Assembly (NCBI RefSeq): GCF_004358755.1
Contig: NZ_SMZY01000001.1
Span: 1,300,796 to 1,364,795, forward strand
Direction of reading: 5' to 3'
Length of the DNA stretch: 64,000 nt
Source of the DNA: Peribacillus frigoritolerans
GTDB lineage: Bacteria > Bacillota > Bacilli > Bacillales > Bacillaceae
The position numbers and the translations under genes are program-made. Positions 33,712-44,326 of this stretch are shown here, piece after piece (within the stretch, counting starts at the first letter, position 1; every line of letters begins with the position of its first letter). Under the pieces are notes generated by a model that was not told the origin of the DNA, did no database searches, and was given only the letters and a program-made list of their open reading frames with translations.

Positions 33712-35560
33712 ACATGATGCGCTTAAACATCTTTTCCATCTCATACGTTGAATAATGAATAATAATCGGTCTTCCATGCGGGCAAGTAAAAGGATCTGTT
33801 GTTTTTCTGAGCGTTTCGAGCAACGCAAACATTTCATCATTGCGGAGATGATGATTGGCTTTAATGGCAGCCTTGCAGCTCATCATGATCGCAGCTTCTT
33901 CACGGAGCTTTTTAATATCCGCCTGTTTATGACCTAGCACTTCCTGAATGATTTCCTCAATTAACTCCCCCTCGTCTCCGCGCGGGAACCATTGCGGATG
34001 AGAGCGCACAATAAAACTATTTCCCCCAAATGGCTCAAGGAAGATTCCCACTTCAGCAAGTGCCTGCATTTTCTCGTTTATGATCAAAGCTTCATCTGCT
34101 GAATAGTGAATCGTAATCGGAACAAGGAGCTCTTGGACTTCAGTTGCAACTTGTCCTACTTTTTCTTTAAAGTATTCATAATTGATTCTTTCCTGTGCCG
34201 CGTGCTGATCGATAATATATAATCCAGTCTCATTTTGGGCAAGAATATACGTTCCGTGCATTTGGCCTATCGGATATAGAACTGGAACTCTTGGTTCAGC
34301 ATCTGCTGCTTTCGGTTCTTCTTCATAAAAATCAGCTGGCTGTTCATCGTAAGTTTCAAGTTCCTCTTCAATAACTGGAGGACTTTGTTCTGTGATTTCC
34401 TCTTTTGGTTCCGAAGCTTCATCCAGTTCAATCTCCGGCTTTTCCATGACCTGCTGAACATATACAGCTGACAGCGGCTTTTTTTCAGCATGACTGAACG
34501 TAAATGTCTGCTGTTCATCAAAACTTTTTTCTTTCCGCTTAGGCAAAACAGCTTCAGGAATCAGCTTTTGATGAGAGAATGCTTCCTTAATGCCTGCTGT
34601 AATCAGTTCATTCAATTCTGCCTCTTTGCTTAACCTGACTTCCATTTTGGCAGGATGAACGTTTACGTCGACTAAAATAGGATCCATGTTGATTTCCAGA
34701 AAGACAATTGGAAACCGGCCGATTGGAAGCAGGGTATGATAGCCTTGCTGAATGGCTTTTACAAGAGGATAGTTTTTTATAAATCTGCCATTAACGATTG
34801 TTGATATATAGTTTCTGGATGCTCTTGTGATTTCAGGCAGAGAAATATAGCCTTTCACTTCAAAATCAAGAGACTGTAAGTTAATAGGAATCATTTTCTT
34901 TGCGATTGTAAGCCCATAAATGCCCGCAATAACCTGACGCACATCGCCGTTCCCGCTCGTATGCAGCATTTGCTTTCCATTATGAGTAAGCTTGAAAGAA
35001 ATGGATGGGTTTGACAGGGCCAAACGGTTGACAACATCTGTAATGTTCCCAAGCTCGGTATGAACGGTTTTCACATATTTTAAACGGGCTGGTGTGTTGA
35101 AAAATAAATTCGTCACAGTAAGGTCGCTGCCTTTTCTGCTTGAAGCAGCCTCATGGATCTCTACCTTTCCTCCTGATAGAACCATTCTTGTCCCTGCACC
35201 AGACCCTGTGCTTGTTTTTAACTCAATATGGGAAACAGACGCAATACTCGGCAAAGCCTCTCCCCTGAATCCCAAAGTCCGGATCCGGAAAAGATCGTTT
35301 TCGTCTTTGATTTTGCTTGTAGCATGTCTGTGAAAAGCGTTCAGACAATCCTCAGGCAAAATGCCGTCTCCATTATCAATGATTCGGATCTTGCTTAAGC
35401 CTGCTTCTTCTATGTGAATTTCAATGACCGTACTGCCGGCATCAATGCTATTTTCCGTTAATTCCTTTACAACAGAAGCCGGACGTTCGACAACTTCTCC
35501 GGCGGCTATCTTATTTGATAGTGAATCGTCAAGGCGAATGATTTTCCCCATGCTGTTCAC
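33710..35560 (-). CDS. mutL: DNA mismatch repair protein MutL
   Basis: This 616-aa protein has the GHKL ATPase N-terminus ([19 protein letters not shown] and [10 protein letters not shown]) and the C-terminal endonuclease domain with [12 protein letters not shown], the metal-site motif of MutL proteins from bacteria without MutH, plus [12 protein letters not shown] and CPHGRP. A long acidic linker joins the two. It lies eight bases after mutS. Confidence 0.97.
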   Translation of the reverse strand: MNSMGKIIRLDDSLSNKIAAGEVVERPASVVKELTENSIDAGSTVIEIHIEEAGLSKIRIIDNGDGILPEDCLNAFHRHATSKIKDENDLFRIRTLGFRGEALPSIASVSHIELKTSTGSGAGTRMVLSGGKVEIHEAASSRKGSDLTVTNLFFNTPARLKYVKTVHTELGNITDVVNRLALSNPSISFKLTHNGKQMLHTSGNGDVRQVIAGIYGLTIAKKMIPINLQSLDFEVKGYISLPEITRASRNYISTIVNGRFIKNYPLVKAIQQGYHTLLPIGRFPIVFLEINMDPILVDVNVHPAKMEVRLSKEAELNELITAGIKEAFSHQKLIPEAVLPKRKEKSFDEQQTFTFSHAEKKPLSAVYVQQVMEKPEIELDEASEPKEEITEQSPPVIEEELETYDEQPADFYEEEPKAADAEPRVPVLYPIGQMHGTYILAQNETGLYIIDQHAAQERINYEYFKEKVGQVATEVQELLVPITIHYSADEALIINEKMQALAEVGIFLEPFGGNSFIVRSHPQWFPRGDEGELIEEIIQEVLGHKQADIKKLREEAAIMMSCKAAIKANHHLRNDEMFALLETLRKTTDPFTCPHGRPIIIHYSTYEMEKMFKRIM

Positions 35561-35567
35561 CTCTTCA

Positions 35568-38156
35568 TTATTTTAATTTTTTTTGGATTTGATAGAGTTC
35601 ATTCATTGCATCAAGCGGAGTCATTTCAAGCAGGTTAATGGCCCGAAGCTGCTCAAGCACCAGCATGTCTTTTTTCGGAACTTGTCTGCTCTCTTTCTTT
35701 GCAGGCTGTTCATTAAAAAAGGAGAGCTGAGCTTCATCGCTTTTAATTGTTTCCTTCTTCTCTATGACCGATGCAGGGACTTTTACTGTTTGCTCGGCTT
35801 CTAAACTTTCTAAAATTTCTTTTGCTCTGGCAATCAGCTCAGCCGGCAGTTCTGCAAGCTCGGCAACATGAATTCCATAACTTTTATCTGCCGGACCTTC
35901 CTCTATTTTGTGCAGGAACACAACCTTGCCGTTTTCTTCTATGGCCGATACATGAACATTCTGAAGCTGCGGCAATCCCTCAGCAAGGCTAGTCAGCTCA
36001 TGATAATGCGTGGAGAACAGCGTTTTAGCACCGATATGATGGTGAATATGTTCAATAATGGCCTGAGCAAGCGCCATTCCATCATAAGTAGAGGTCCCCC
36101 GCCCGATTTCATCAAATAGGATTAAGCTGTTATCCGTAGCATTGACAATGGCATTTTTTGCTTCCAGCATTTCAACCATAAAGGTACTCTGTCCTGATAT
36201 TAAATCATCAGCAGCGCCTATTCTGGTGAAAATCTGATCAAAGATCGGCAGGACAGCTTCTGAAGCAGGAACAAAACACCCGATTTGAGCCAGAATAGAC
36301 GTCAAAGCAACCTGTCTCATATACGTGCTCTTACCGGACATATTTGGCCCCGTAATCAAGAGCATTCCGCGTTCATTTGAGAAATAACAATCGTTTGGAA
36401 CATATTCCTGGGAATTCATTACTTTTTCAACGACTGGATGTCTGCCGTCCTTAATGAACAGCTCTTGATCTGAAAAAGAAGGTTTGGAGTAATGTCTTTT
36501 TTCACTGATGACAGCAAAGCACTGCAGCACATCGAGCTCACTTATGCACTTTGATAAGGATTGAAGTCTTGGAATAAATTCTTTAACTTGTTCCCGGAGC
36601 TTTACAAATAATTCATATTCGATATCTACCATTTTTTCTTCTGCTTCAAGAATGAGGGTTTCTTTTTCTTTAAGCTCAGGTGTTATGAATCTTTCAGCGT
36701 TTGTCAGTGTTTGCTTCCGTGTATATCTGCCTTCTTCAAGCAAGTGGACATTCGCTCTAGTCACTTCGATATAGTAGCCGAATACTCTGTTGAACCCAAT
36801 TTTCAGCGATTTAATGCCTGTACGCATCCGCTCTTGCTGTTCAAGCTCTGCTATCCATGATTTGCCGTTTCTGCTGGCATCCCTGAATTGATCAAGCTGT
36901 TCATGAAAGCCGTCTTTCATGATGTTGCCGTCTTTAATAGACAGCGACGGATTCTCTACTAACGCTGCATCAAGCAAGTCTGTCAGTTCTGTGCAAGGAT
37001 CAATTTTTCCTGCCATTTCATTTATTTGATTATGCTTTACTGTTGTTAGCACTTCTTTTATTGCAGGCACCTGCTGCAGTGATTTCTTCAGCTGGATTAA
37101 GTCTCTGGCATTAACATTGCCGAATGCTACTCTCCCGGCGAGCCGTTCAAGATCATAGACTTCTTTTAGCCGTTCTCTGAGATCTTCGCGTTCAAAATAG
37201 TGGTCAATCAAGGATTGAACCATTTGAAGACGGCTTTCGATTTCATTTTTAGACAGCAAAGGCCGATCAATCCACTGCTTGAGCATTCTTGCCCCCATTG
37301 CTGTTTTTGTCTCATCAAGCAGCCAGAGCAGCGACCCTTTTTTGCCTTTAGAACGGATCGTTTCCGTCAGCTCCAAATTGCGCTTTGAATACAAATCAAT
37401 TTTCATGAAATCCTGCAGCTGATAGACTTTTACTTTTTGCAGATGATCAAGGCTTCTCTTTTGCGTTTTCTTCAAATAGTTGTGAAGTCTGCCGAAGGTT
37501 TCTTTTAATCTCGCATCTTCCAGGTGACCAATTATCGCTTCAATTTTCTCTGTGCCCGCATCGATTTCAAACGAAACGGTCACTCTGGATCTTTCAGCGA
37601 TTTTTTTTATATATGATTCAGGAAAATCAGAATGCACAACTAATTCCTTTGCACCCAGAGAATACATTTCATTAATAATGTCATCTATATGATTTAATAA
37701 GGTCACTTGGTTTTCACCAGTGGATAGATCTGTAACGGCGAAACCAAACTTAGAAGGAAATTCAGTTACAGAAGCTAAGTAATTATTTTCCCGCTCCTGC
37801 AGACCTTTTCCGTTCATAACCGTTCCAGGTGTGATCAGCTGTACAACTTCACGCCGGACAACACCCTTCGCCTGTTTTGGATCTTCTGTTTGTTCACATA
37901 TGGCAACCTTGTAGCCTTTTTCAATTAATGATTCTATATATCCGGGAGCAGAGTGATAAGGTACACCGCACATTGGAATACGTTCGGCTCCCCCGCCATC
38001 TCTGCTCGTTAATGTAATTTCAAGTTCAGCAGATGCTCTTTTGGCATCTTCAAAAAACATTTCATAAAAATCGCCTAAACGAAAAAATAAAAAGGCATCC
38101 TGATACTCTGCCTTTATTTTTAGATATTGCTGTATCATCGGCGTATATGTAGCCAT
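35568..38156 (-). CDS. mutS: DNA mismatch repair protein MutS
   Basis: This 862-aa mismatch-recognition ATPase starts at the ATG at 38156 behind GGGGGA. The mismatch-binding [10 protein letters not shown] motif (Phe-x-Glu) is near residue 25; the P-loop [15 protein letters not shown] is near 602 and the helix-turn-helix near 700-760. A C-terminal EEQPAKK-like clamp-binding region follows. It is co-transcribed with mutL. Confidence 0.97.
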   Translation of the reverse strand: MATYTPMIQQYLKIKAEYQDAFLFFRLGDFYEMFFEDAKRASAELEITLTSRDGGGAERIPMCGVPYHSAPGYIESLIEKGYKVAICEQTEDPKQAKGVVRREVVQLITPGTVMNGKGLQERENNYLASVTEFPSKFGFAVTDLSTGENQVTLLNHIDDIINEMYSLGAKELVVHSDFPESYIKKIAERSRVTVSFEIDAGTEKIEAIIGHLEDARLKETFGRLHNYLKKTQKRSLDHLQKVKVYQLQDFMKIDLYSKRNLELTETIRSKGKKGSLLWLLDETKTAMGARMLKQWIDRPLLSKNEIESRLQMVQSLIDHYFEREDLRERLKEVYDLERLAGRVAFGNVNARDLIQLKKSLQQVPAIKEVLTTVKHNQINEMAGKIDPCTELTDLLDAALVENPSLSIKDGNIMKDGFHEQLDQFRDASRNGKSWIAELEQQERMRTGIKSLKIGFNRVFGYYIEVTRANVHLLEEGRYTRKQTLTNAERFITPELKEKETLILEAEEKMVDIEYELFVKLREQVKEFIPRLQSLSKCISELDVLQCFAVISEKRHYSKPSFSDQELFIKDGRHPVVEKVMNSQEYVPNDCYFSNERGMLLITGPNMSGKSTYMRQVALTSILAQIGCFVPASEAVLPIFDQIFTRIGAADDLISGQSTFMVEMLEAKNAIVNATDNSLILFDEIGRGTSTYDGMALAQAIIEHIHHHIGAKTLFSTHYHELTSLAEGLPQLQNVHVSAIEENGKVVFLHKIEEGPADKSYGIHVAELAELPAELIARAKEILESLEAEQTVKVPASVIEKKETIKSDEAQLSFFNEQPAKKESRQVPKKDMLVLEQLRAINLLEMTPLDAMNELYQIQKKLK

Positions 38157-38336
38157 TGTAATCCCCCATTGCATTTGCGTACGTTTCAAAACAAACTTTA
38201 TTATAACATACATAGGGGATTTTTTGCTTTGGCGAATCCCGGAAGGTTGTCCCCGAAATAAGCATGTAATTTCTTAGTGACTCCAATATAAAAAAAGGCT
38301 TTTTTTTGAATAGATTGTTGTTTTCGGTTATTAATG

Positions 38337-38441
38337 TTGTCCGTTCCTTTCCGCGGTCCGGTGTGAGTCTCTTCGGCATGCCTGCGTGGTCTCCCATTTC
38401 GCTCTATTTCCCGCAGGAGTCAGGTTCCTTCCGCTGTTATC
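38337..38441. repeat. Degenerate GC-rich Bacillaceae intergenic repeat
   Basis: This ~105-base block stands out by higher GC in an AT-rich spacer and resembles a family of interspersed repeats I recall from many Bacillaceae genomes: TTTCCGCGG..CGG, GAGTCTCTTCGGCATGCCTGCG and CCCGCAGGAGTC, then CCTTCCGCT. The central GAG-loop-CTGCG region and TTCCCGCAGGAGTC are the most preserved. It has no coding capacity that I trust. The surrounding 38157-38539 spacer holds nothing else but the cotE terminator. Confidence 0.6.
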
Positions 38442-38495
38442 TCCTAATGGGTTCAAATATATCTGTTCTTAGAACAACAATTTACGAAAAGAGCA

Positions 38496-38537
38496 TTAAA
38501 AAAAGAAAAACCAGGAAGATAATTCTCCCTAGTTTCC
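38496..38537 (-). terminator. Intrinsic terminator of cotE
   Basis: On the minus strand AAACTAGGGAGA pairs with TCTTCCTGGTTT (one G-U pair), then TTCTTTTTTT. It lies immediately after the cotE stop. Confidence 0.8.
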
Positions 38538-38539
38538 TC

Positions 38540-39085
38540 TTATTCTTCGTCTCCGCCTACTAAAAATTCCGGATTCAAATCTTCAAACTCATCATCGAGA
38601 TCTTCTTCCCAGTCTTCATCCGGTTCAGCAAAGGCTTCTGTATTAATTGCGACAACGACCTTTGTCTCACCGACCACTTCCGCCAAAAACTCACGCTCAG
38701 CCGAAACAACAACCTTGCTTCCGTTAGGAGAAATATTGACCTCCATGCAATTTGGCTGCTGCATCACTTTTGCGATAACTTCATGCTCATCGTCCAAAAA
38801 GTTGTTATCTTTATATTTCAACTTAATGACGTCTACATAAGAAACTTTTTCAGTGACAACTTCTGTTTTCGTATTATCAGCATACGAATACCATACATTG
38901 ATGTCGTAAGTACCTTCAACCTCGACTGTTTTCCCAACCTTTTTTGCATCATATTTATGGTTGATCAGCCAGCCTCCTAGAATGCTTGTTGGTTTTTGCG
39001 AAGGAGCAATGCTGTGCGTGGATTGAGTAAACTTCTTGCCTTTCGCAACTATCGCTTTCGTAATTATTTCTCTGTATTCAGCCAT
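38540..39085 (-). CDS. cotE: Spore outer coat morphogenetic protein CotE
   Basis: This 181-aa protein organises the outer coat of the spore. It has the conserved body from [19 protein letters not shown] to [17 protein letters not shown], and the very acidic C-terminal tail ([19 protein letters not shown]) that is typical. GGAGGGT precedes the ATG. It stands between ricA and mutS as in B. subtilis. Confidence 0.96.
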   Translation of the reverse strand: MAEYREIITKAIVAKGKKFTQSTHSIAPSQKPTSILGGWLINHKYDAKKVGKTVEVEGTYDINVWYSYADNTKTEVVTEKVSYVDVIKLKYKDNNFLDDEHEVIAKVMQQPNCMEVNISPNGSKVVVSAEREFLAEVVGETKVVVAINTEAFAEPDEDWEEDLDDEFEDLNPEFLVGGDEE

Positions 39086-39203
39086 TCGTACATACCCTCC
39101 TCAATCAATCTTCATTTAATCCTATGCTGGGCTAGTATGGTTTGTGCTACTAATATAAAGGAATAAATAATATGTTCCACCAATACATGAATCGGTATAG
39201 TTC

Positions 39204-39231
39204 ATTGTATGCGTGTACGCCCAGATATGTG
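39204..39231 (-). promoter_or_regulatory. Candidate sigma-E promoter of cotE
   Basis: On the minus strand a -10 CATACAAT (39204-39211) matches the sigma-E consensus CATACANT exactly, with CACATATC (39224-39231) as a -35-like element 12 bases away. It is about 120 bases before cotE, whose B. subtilis homolog uses sigma-E and sigma-K promoters. A CATAGGATTA nearer the gene could be the sigma-K -10. Confidence 0.5.
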
Positions 39232-39258
39232 CCTAAATTTTGAAAAGAAAAAGCGGAA

Positions 39259-39441
39259 TTGTCCGGTAATCCTCAGTTGGGCACTAAGGTTTTGGCAGCA
39301 AAGGCTGTTTTTGCCTTTGCTGCTGGGTCCAGAGGTTATAATGATTATTTAGAACATAGTTTAATTAAATATTTATTTGCAGGATTGATTGTGTTTTTGG
39401 CTATTGCTGGGGTTAAATGCGGTAAAAATAAATCTTCATGA
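39259..39441 (+). CDS. Doubtful small membrane ORF with internal strong hairpin
   Basis: This 60-codon frame on the plus strand begins with TTG and has no ribosome binding site. Its second half (IKYLFAGLIVFLAIAGVKCG) could be one transmembrane helix ending in a lysine-rich tail. An 11-bp inverted repeat GCAGCAAAGGC/GCCTTTGCTGC lies inside it at 39295-39323. It may be a small membrane protein, a remnant, or simply non-coding. Confidence 0.25.
   Translation: MSGNPQLGTKVLAAKAVFAFAAGSRGYNDYLEHSLIKYLFAGLIVFLAIAGVKCGKNKSS
39295..39323. repeat. 11-bp perfect inverted repeat between cotE and ricA
   Basis: GCAGCAAAGGC and GCCTTTGCTGC face each other across the loop TGTTTTT. It is a strong stem on either strand with no T run after it, so it is not a standard terminator. 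Confidence 0.6.
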
Positions 39442-39500
39442 GCACTTTATCCGAATTAATTAGTTTAAAAGAAACTGCAGATTTGCTCTCTTAACAAAAT

Positions 39501-39530
39501 AAAAAAAACACACTGCTTTGAACAGTGTGC
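39501..39530 (-). terminator. Intrinsic terminator of ricA
   Basis: On the minus strand GCACACTG...CAGTGTG is followed by eight T, directly after the ricA stop. Confidence 0.92.
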
Positions 39531-39537
39531 TCCTCTT

Positions 39538-39969
39538 TTAGTGACAGGCTGAACCTGGTGAGTTATTTAATTTTGAACCTGTTTCACCGCTTAACAGATC
39601 TCCGCCGGTTGTGCGGATGATTTCATCTGTCACATGGTTTGAGACCGTGACTGCAATCAATTGAAGCAAATCGTTCACTTCAACTTGAGATTCTTTGAAT
39701 TCCTGAATAATCGGAAGTTCATCTAATTCTGCCTGAATTTTATCGATTTTGTCTTCTACCTGCTTCAGTGCTTCCTGCTTGCTGTAATGCTGGAAGTTAA
39801 CAGCCTGTTTTTGAAGGCTCTTGATGCTTGCTACTTTTTCGCGGATTTTTTGGTTCTCATTGATTTGTGCTTCTGCTTTTTTGAAAAATTCAACCTCTTT
39901 CGTATCAGCAACCATTTGTGCTAATTCGCGGGCTTTTGCTACGATTTCTTCTTTAGTATATAATGACAT
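39538..39969 (-). CDS. ricA: RicA (YmcA), RNase Y specificity/biofilm factor
   Basis: This 143-aa helical protein is RicA, part of the RicA-RicF-RicT (Y-complex) that carries iron-sulfur clusters and directs RNase Y processing. The YlbF/YmcA domain is seen from VAKARELAQMVADTKEVEFF through IKSLQKQAVNFQHY. A cysteine near the C-terminus (SACH) is a plausible cluster ligand. It directly follows miaB. RNase Y (rny) is also in this window. Confidence 0.93.
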   Translation of the reverse strand: MSLYTKEEIVAKARELAQMVADTKEVEFFKKAEAQINENQKIREKVASIKSLQKQAVNFQHYSKQEALKQVEDKIDKIQAELDELPIIQEFKESQVEVNDLLQLIAVTVSNHVTDEIIRTTGGDLLSGETGSKLNNSPGSACH

Positions 39970-39972
39970 CCC

Positions 39973-41502
39973 CTATTTCACCTCTATCGCTTCTTCTACC
40001 ATTTCCCCATCTAAAGACCACGTTTTTGCTTTGTTTATTTTCACTTTTACAATTTGGCCGACAGCAGACTTTGGACCTTTAAAGTTTACAAGTTTGCTTT
40101 TTGTTGTATATCCTGCAAGAACTTCTGGGTTATTTTTGCTTTCCCCTTCTACAAGCACTTCTACAACCTGACCTTCGTATTCCATCATTTTTTTAGCTGA
40201 AATTTCTTTTACAAGATCATTCAGCTTTTGAAGACGGGCTTTCTTTACTTCCATCGGAACATTATCCTGCATTTTCGCTGCAGGCGTCCCTTCACGCGGA
40301 GAGTAAATGAACGTATAGGCACTGTCGAATTCAACTTCACGGTACATAGACAGCGTTTCTTCAAATTGCTCGTCTGTTTCATTTGGGAAACCTACAATGA
40401 TATCAGTAGTCAAAGAAGCCGTTGGAATCGCTTCCTTAATTTTTTTAACTAATGTCATATATTTTTCCCGGTCATATTTGCGTGCCATCAGCTTTAGGAT
40501 CTCAGAGCTTCCTGACTGAACAGGCAAATGAATATGATCAAGCAGGTTGCCGCCTTTAGCAAGCACCTCAATCAGATGATCATCAAAATCACGCGGGTGA
40601 CTTGTTGTAAAGCGGACACGGGCTACATCGATTTTTCGGATTTCATCCATTAAATCGCCGAGGCCGTATGAAATGTCCTCAAAATCCTTCCCATATGCGT
40701 TTACATTCTGGCCAAGGAGTGTAATTTCCTTATATCCGCTGGCAGCAAGCTGGCGTACTTCCTGAATGATCTCCTCAGGCCGTCTGCTTCTTTCTTTTCC
40801 GCGTGTATACGGAACGATGCAGTACGTACAGAATTTATCACAGCCAAACATGATATTGACCCATGCTTTGACATTTCCTTTACGCTCTCGAGGGAGGTTT
40901 TCGATAACGTCCCCTTCTTTAGACCAAACTTCGATGACCATTTCTTTTGACATGTATGCGTCTTTAAGAATATTAGGCAGGCGGTGAATGTTATGCGTCC
41001 CAAAAATCATGTCAACATGCTGATGTTTTTTCATGATTCTTGTAACAACTGATTCTTCCTGCGACATACATCCGCAAACACCGATTAATAACCCTGGTTT
41101 TTCTCTTTTTAGAGACTTAAGATGGCCGATTTCACCAAATACTTTGTTTTCTGCATTTTCACGGATGGCACATGTGTTCAGAAGAATTACATCTGCATCT
41201 TCTGTTGTGTTCGTAGCTTCATAGCCGAGTGCCATGAAAATTCCAGCCATGACTTCAGTATCGTGCTCGTTCATTTGACAGCCATATGTGCGGATCAGAA
41301 ATTTCTTTCCGTTCCCAAGGCCTCTGAACTCTTCTGAAATGCTGAAATCATTTTGGTATTTCACTTCCTCTTTGCCGCGCTTTTTAGCATCCTTTAAGGA
41401 AGGTGGCATATAAACGGCTTGGAAATACTTACTGTAGTCCTTTTCGGATTTTTTGTCCGCCGGATTTACCTGTGTATTTTCCAAACGCTGCTTTTCATTC
41501 AT
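39973..41502 (-). CDS. miaB: tRNA methylthiotransferase MiaB
   Basis: This 509-aa radical SAM enzyme adds the methylthio group to i6A37 in tRNA. The N-terminal UPF0004 domain has [10 protein letters not shown]; the radical SAM cluster motif is CDKFCTYC near residue 221; a TRAM domain ends the protein. It has an N-terminal extension of about 60 residues as in other bacilli. It uses MiaA's product and forms a unit with ricA. Confidence 0.96.
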   Translation of the reverse strand: MNEKQRLENTQVNPADKKSEKDYSKYFQAVYMPPSLKDAKKRGKEEVKYQNDFSISEEFRGLGNGKKFLIRTYGCQMNEHDTEVMAGIFMALGYEATNTTEDADVILLNTCAIRENAENKVFGEIGHLKSLKREKPGLLIGVCGCMSQEESVVTRIMKKHQHVDMIFGTHNIHRLPNILKDAYMSKEMVIEVWSKEGDVIENLPRERKGNVKAWVNIMFGCDKFCTYCIVPYTRGKERSRRPEEIIQEVRQLAASGYKEITLLGQNVNAYGKDFEDISYGLGDLMDEIRKIDVARVRFTTSHPRDFDDHLIEVLAKGGNLLDHIHLPVQSGSSEILKLMARKYDREKYMTLVKKIKEAIPTASLTTDIIVGFPNETDEQFEETLSMYREVEFDSAYTFIYSPREGTPAAKMQDNVPMEVKKARLQKLNDLVKEISAKKMMEYEGQVVEVLVEGESKNNPEVLAGYTTKSKLVNFKGPKSAVGQIVKVKINKAKTWSLDGEMVEEAIEVK

Positions 41503-41720
41503 GTAAAACAGTCTCCTTTCAAGCCCTTCTAACCCTACTCTCCAAGTGAGAGTATACCAATTTTATAGTATATATGTTCTTAATGAACAAAACAATATAG
41601 AAATCAAGAAAGGACATACATATATAGTAAATGAAACGGGTAAAAAAGAAAAGCGGATCCTCCTGCATAGCTTCGGGTTAAAGGGAAACAGGTCTCATCA
41701 CTTTTAGCTTTTACAGCTCC

Positions 41721-41747
41721 AAAAAAGAGAGGCCAATAGCCTCTCTA
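41721..41747 (-). terminator. Intrinsic terminator of kbl
   Basis: On the minus strand AGAGAGGC/GCCTCTCT with a five-base loop is followed by six T. Confidence 0.9.
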
Positions 41748-41750
41748 TCA

Positions 41751-42932
41751 TTACTTCAAAATGTTTAACTCTTTTGCAGCTTTCTCAAAGATATCTAAAG
41801 CTTTCTGAAGCTCTTCTTTTGAATGCTCAGCCGTTACGATTGTGCGAACGCGTGCCTGTCCTTTTGCCACAGTCGGGAATGCAATCCCCTGTGCAAAGAC
41901 GCCATATTCTCTAAGTTTATCAGAGAATTGATGAGACAGTGCTTCATCGCCCACGATAACAGGCGTTACCGGTGTTTCGCTTTTACCTGTATCAAAACCG
42001 AGATCTTCAAGGCCTTTTTTGAAGAATTTTGCGTTATCCCAAAGCTTATCAATCAGCTCAGGCTCTTCTATAAGAACATTGATCGCTTCTATACAGGCAG
42101 CTGTTACTGCTGGAGGATGAGATGTACTGAATAAAAATGGACGTCCTTTTTGAATCAGATAATCAATCAGGGTACGCGTGCTTGCTACATATCCTCCCAG
42201 TACACCAACTGCTTTACTTAATGTCCCAACTTGAATATGTACACGTCCGTCAAGACCGAAATGGTTGACTGTGCCGCGGCCGTTTTGTCCAAGTACACCT
42301 GAAGCATGTGCATCGTCAACCATAACAAGTGCATCGTACTTTTCGGCAAGTTCAACAATTTCAGGAAGAGGTGCAATATTTCCATCCATCGAGAAGACGC
42401 CATCTGTTACGATTAAACGGACTCTGTAGTCTGCTGATTCTTTTAACGCTCTCTCTAAATCTGCCACATCAACGTGGTTGTATACTTTGCGGGCAGCCTT
42501 TGTTAAACGGATGCCATCGATAATGGAAGCATGGTTCAGAGAATCTGAAATCACTACATCTTCTTTTGTCAAAATAGACGACAGCACACCCTGGTTTGTT
42601 GTAAAGCCTGATTGAAACACAAGTGCTGCTTCTGTATGTTTAAATTCAGCAAGCTTTGTTTCAAGCTCTTCATGCATGGTAAAAGTGCCGGCAATCGTTC
42701 TTACCGATCCGGTTCCCGCTCCAAATTTTTCTGCTGCTTTGATTGATGCTTCTACAAGTCTAGGATGTGTTGTTAAACCTAAATAATTGTTAGAAGATAA
42801 TTGAATTAATTCTTTCCCATCAATGACAACTCTTGACGCCTGGTCTGATTCGAGCGGAATCAGCGTCCGGAATGTTCCTTGCTGTTTCATTTCATCAAGT
42901 TCTGCCTGCAAATATTCAAAACCTTTCATCAT
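41751..42932 (-). CDS. kbl: Glycine C-acetyltransferase (2-amino-3-ketobutyrate CoA ligase)
   Basis: This 393-aa PLP enzyme of the alpha-oxoamine synthase family cleaves 2-amino-3-oxobutyrate with CoA to glycine and acetyl-CoA, the second step of threonine breakdown after Tdh. The PLP lysine lies in [14 protein letters not shown] near residue 245; LSSNNYLGL and [10 protein letters not shown] are family motifs. Two adjacent ATGs (42932, 42929) are possible; the second has better spacing to GGAGG. It follows tdh. Confidence 0.93.
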   Translation of the reverse strand: MMKGFEYLQAELDEMKQQGTFRTLIPLESDQASRVVIDGKELIQLSSNNYLGLTTHPRLVEASIKAAEKFGAGTGSVRTIAGTFTMHEELETKLAEFKHTEAALVFQSGFTTNQGVLSSILTKEDVVISDSLNHASIIDGIRLTKAARKVYNHVDVADLERALKESADYRVRLIVTDGVFSMDGNIAPLPEIVELAEKYDALVMVDDAHASGVLGQNGRGTVNHFGLDGRVHIQVGTLSKAVGVLGGYVASTRTLIDYLIQKGRPFLFSTSHPPAVTAACIEAINVLIEEPELIDKLWDNAKFFKKGLEDLGFDTGKSETPVTPVIVGDEALSHQFSDKLREYGVFAQGIAFPTVAKGQARVRTIVTAEHSKEELQKALDIFEKAAKELNILK

Positions 42933-43087
42933 AGCCCCTCCATTTTCATTCTAATTTTTCATAATAACAGTCAGTAAAATCTCCGCTTTTATGGTTATGT
43001 ATATTGTTTAGAAAAATGAGGCGGGTTTACTGCCGGTAACAGCTTATCGACAGGGGGATGAATCATCCCCCCAGCTGGAAAAATACA

Positions 43088-44128
43088 TTATGGGTGTAAT
43101 ACGACTTTACCACATTTTCCTTCGATCATTAAATCAAAGCCTTTTTTAAAATCATCTAAAGAAAAATGATGAGTAATCAACGGCGTTACATCAACTTGCC
43201 CTGATTTTAAAAGTCTTGAAACCTGCTGCCATGTTTCATACATTTTTCTGCCCGTAATTCCTTGTACCGTGATTCCTTTAAAAACGATGTCATTGGTAAT
43301 ATCAATTTCAACTGGACGGACAGGGAGGCTCAGGATCGAAACACGTCCGCCATTTGTGACCATTTTGAAACCTTGATCCATTGCAATTGGATGGCCTGAC
43401 ATTTCACAGACCACATCTACTCCGTTGCCGTCTGTTAATTCATTGATTTTCGCCAAAGGATCCTCATTTTTTGAATTAATGACAGTTGTTGCTCCCATTT
43501 CTTTTGCTAAATTCAAGCGATAATCGTTCAAATCAAGCGCAATGACCTGTGATGCTCCAGCTGCTTTTGCAACACCGACAGCCATAATCCCGATTGGGCC
43601 GCATCCAATGACAGCAACACTTTTCCCTGCAACATCACCTGCTAAAACAGTGTGCACCGCATTTCCCATCGGTTCTTGAATGGATGCTACATCAAACGGC
43701 ATTTCCTTCGGATTTTTCCATAGATTCACTGCAGGCAAAGCCACATACTCTGCAAAGCATCCGTCTGTATCCACACCAATAATTTTCGTGTTTTTACAAA
43801 TATGATACTGTCCTGTTAAACATTGAGGACATTCATAGCAGACTAGATGAGTTTCAGCGGAAACAAAATCTCCGATTTCAACACTTGTTACTTTACTTCC
43901 TATTTCAACGACTTCACCTGAGAATTCATGGCCAAATACATAAGGCGGATTCACTCTGCTTTCCGACCATGCATCCCAAGTATATATATGAACATCTGTA
44001 CCGCAGATTGAAGTAGCTTTAACTTTGATTAATACTTCATTTTCATTAATCTGAGGGATATCTACTATCTGCAGCTCAGCACCAAAGCCTCTGTGGTGCT
44101 TAACGATTGCTTTCATTTTTCCATTCAC
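43088..44128 (-). CDS. tdh: L-threonine 3-dehydrogenase
   Basis: This 346-aa zinc alcohol dehydrogenase family enzyme oxidises threonine to 2-amino-3-oxobutyrate with NAD. Catalytic zinc motif GHEFSGEV near residue 65, structural-zinc cysteines CYECPQCLTGQYHIC near 95 and the Rossmann stretch VIGCGPIGIMAVG near 172 are present. GTG at 44128 is chosen because AAGGAG is eight bases upstream and gives the normal length. Confidence 0.94.
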   Translation of the reverse strand: MNGKMKAIVKHHRGFGAELQIVDIPQINENEVLIKVKATSICGTDVHIYTWDAWSESRVNPPYVFGHEFSGEVVEIGSKVTSVEIGDFVSAETHLVCYECPQCLTGQYHICKNTKIIGVDTDGCFAEYVALPAVNLWKNPKEMPFDVASIQEPMGNAVHTVLAGDVAGKSVAVIGCGPIGIMAVGVAKAAGASQVIALDLNDYRLNLAKEMGATTVINSKNEDPLAKINELTDGNGVDVVCEMSGHPIAMDQGFKMVTNGGRVSILSLPVRPVEIDITNDIVFKGITVQGITGRKMYETWQQVSRLLKSGQVDVTPLITHHFSLDDFKKGFDLMIEGKCGKVVLHP

Positions 44129-44288
44129 AATGAACACTCCTTGTTCCAAAAACCATCAATTTTTTATGAGTATATATGAAATTTTATCATCCATAAATAA
44201 TGGTGTAAAGGAGGCTGTCCACTCCGTGTAGACATTTGAACACATGAGGAAAAAACTCGATTATTTTTTTTAAAACGTAAACTCAGGT

Positions 44289-44322
44289 AAAAAAACGCCT
44301 ATCAATAAGATAGACGTTTTTT
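44289..44322 (-). terminator. Intrinsic terminator of the 2-oxoacid:ferredoxin oxidoreductase operon
   Basis: On the minus strand AAAAAACGTCTATC pairs with GATAGGCGTTTTTT, ending in T7. It is directly after the beta subunit gene. Confidence 0.92.
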
Positions 44323-44326
44323 CCCA

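Noticed and set aside
38306-38563. 85-codon plus-strand frame between mutS and cotE
   Set aside because: It consists largely of the GC-rich repeat and runs into cotE antisense; no ribosome site.
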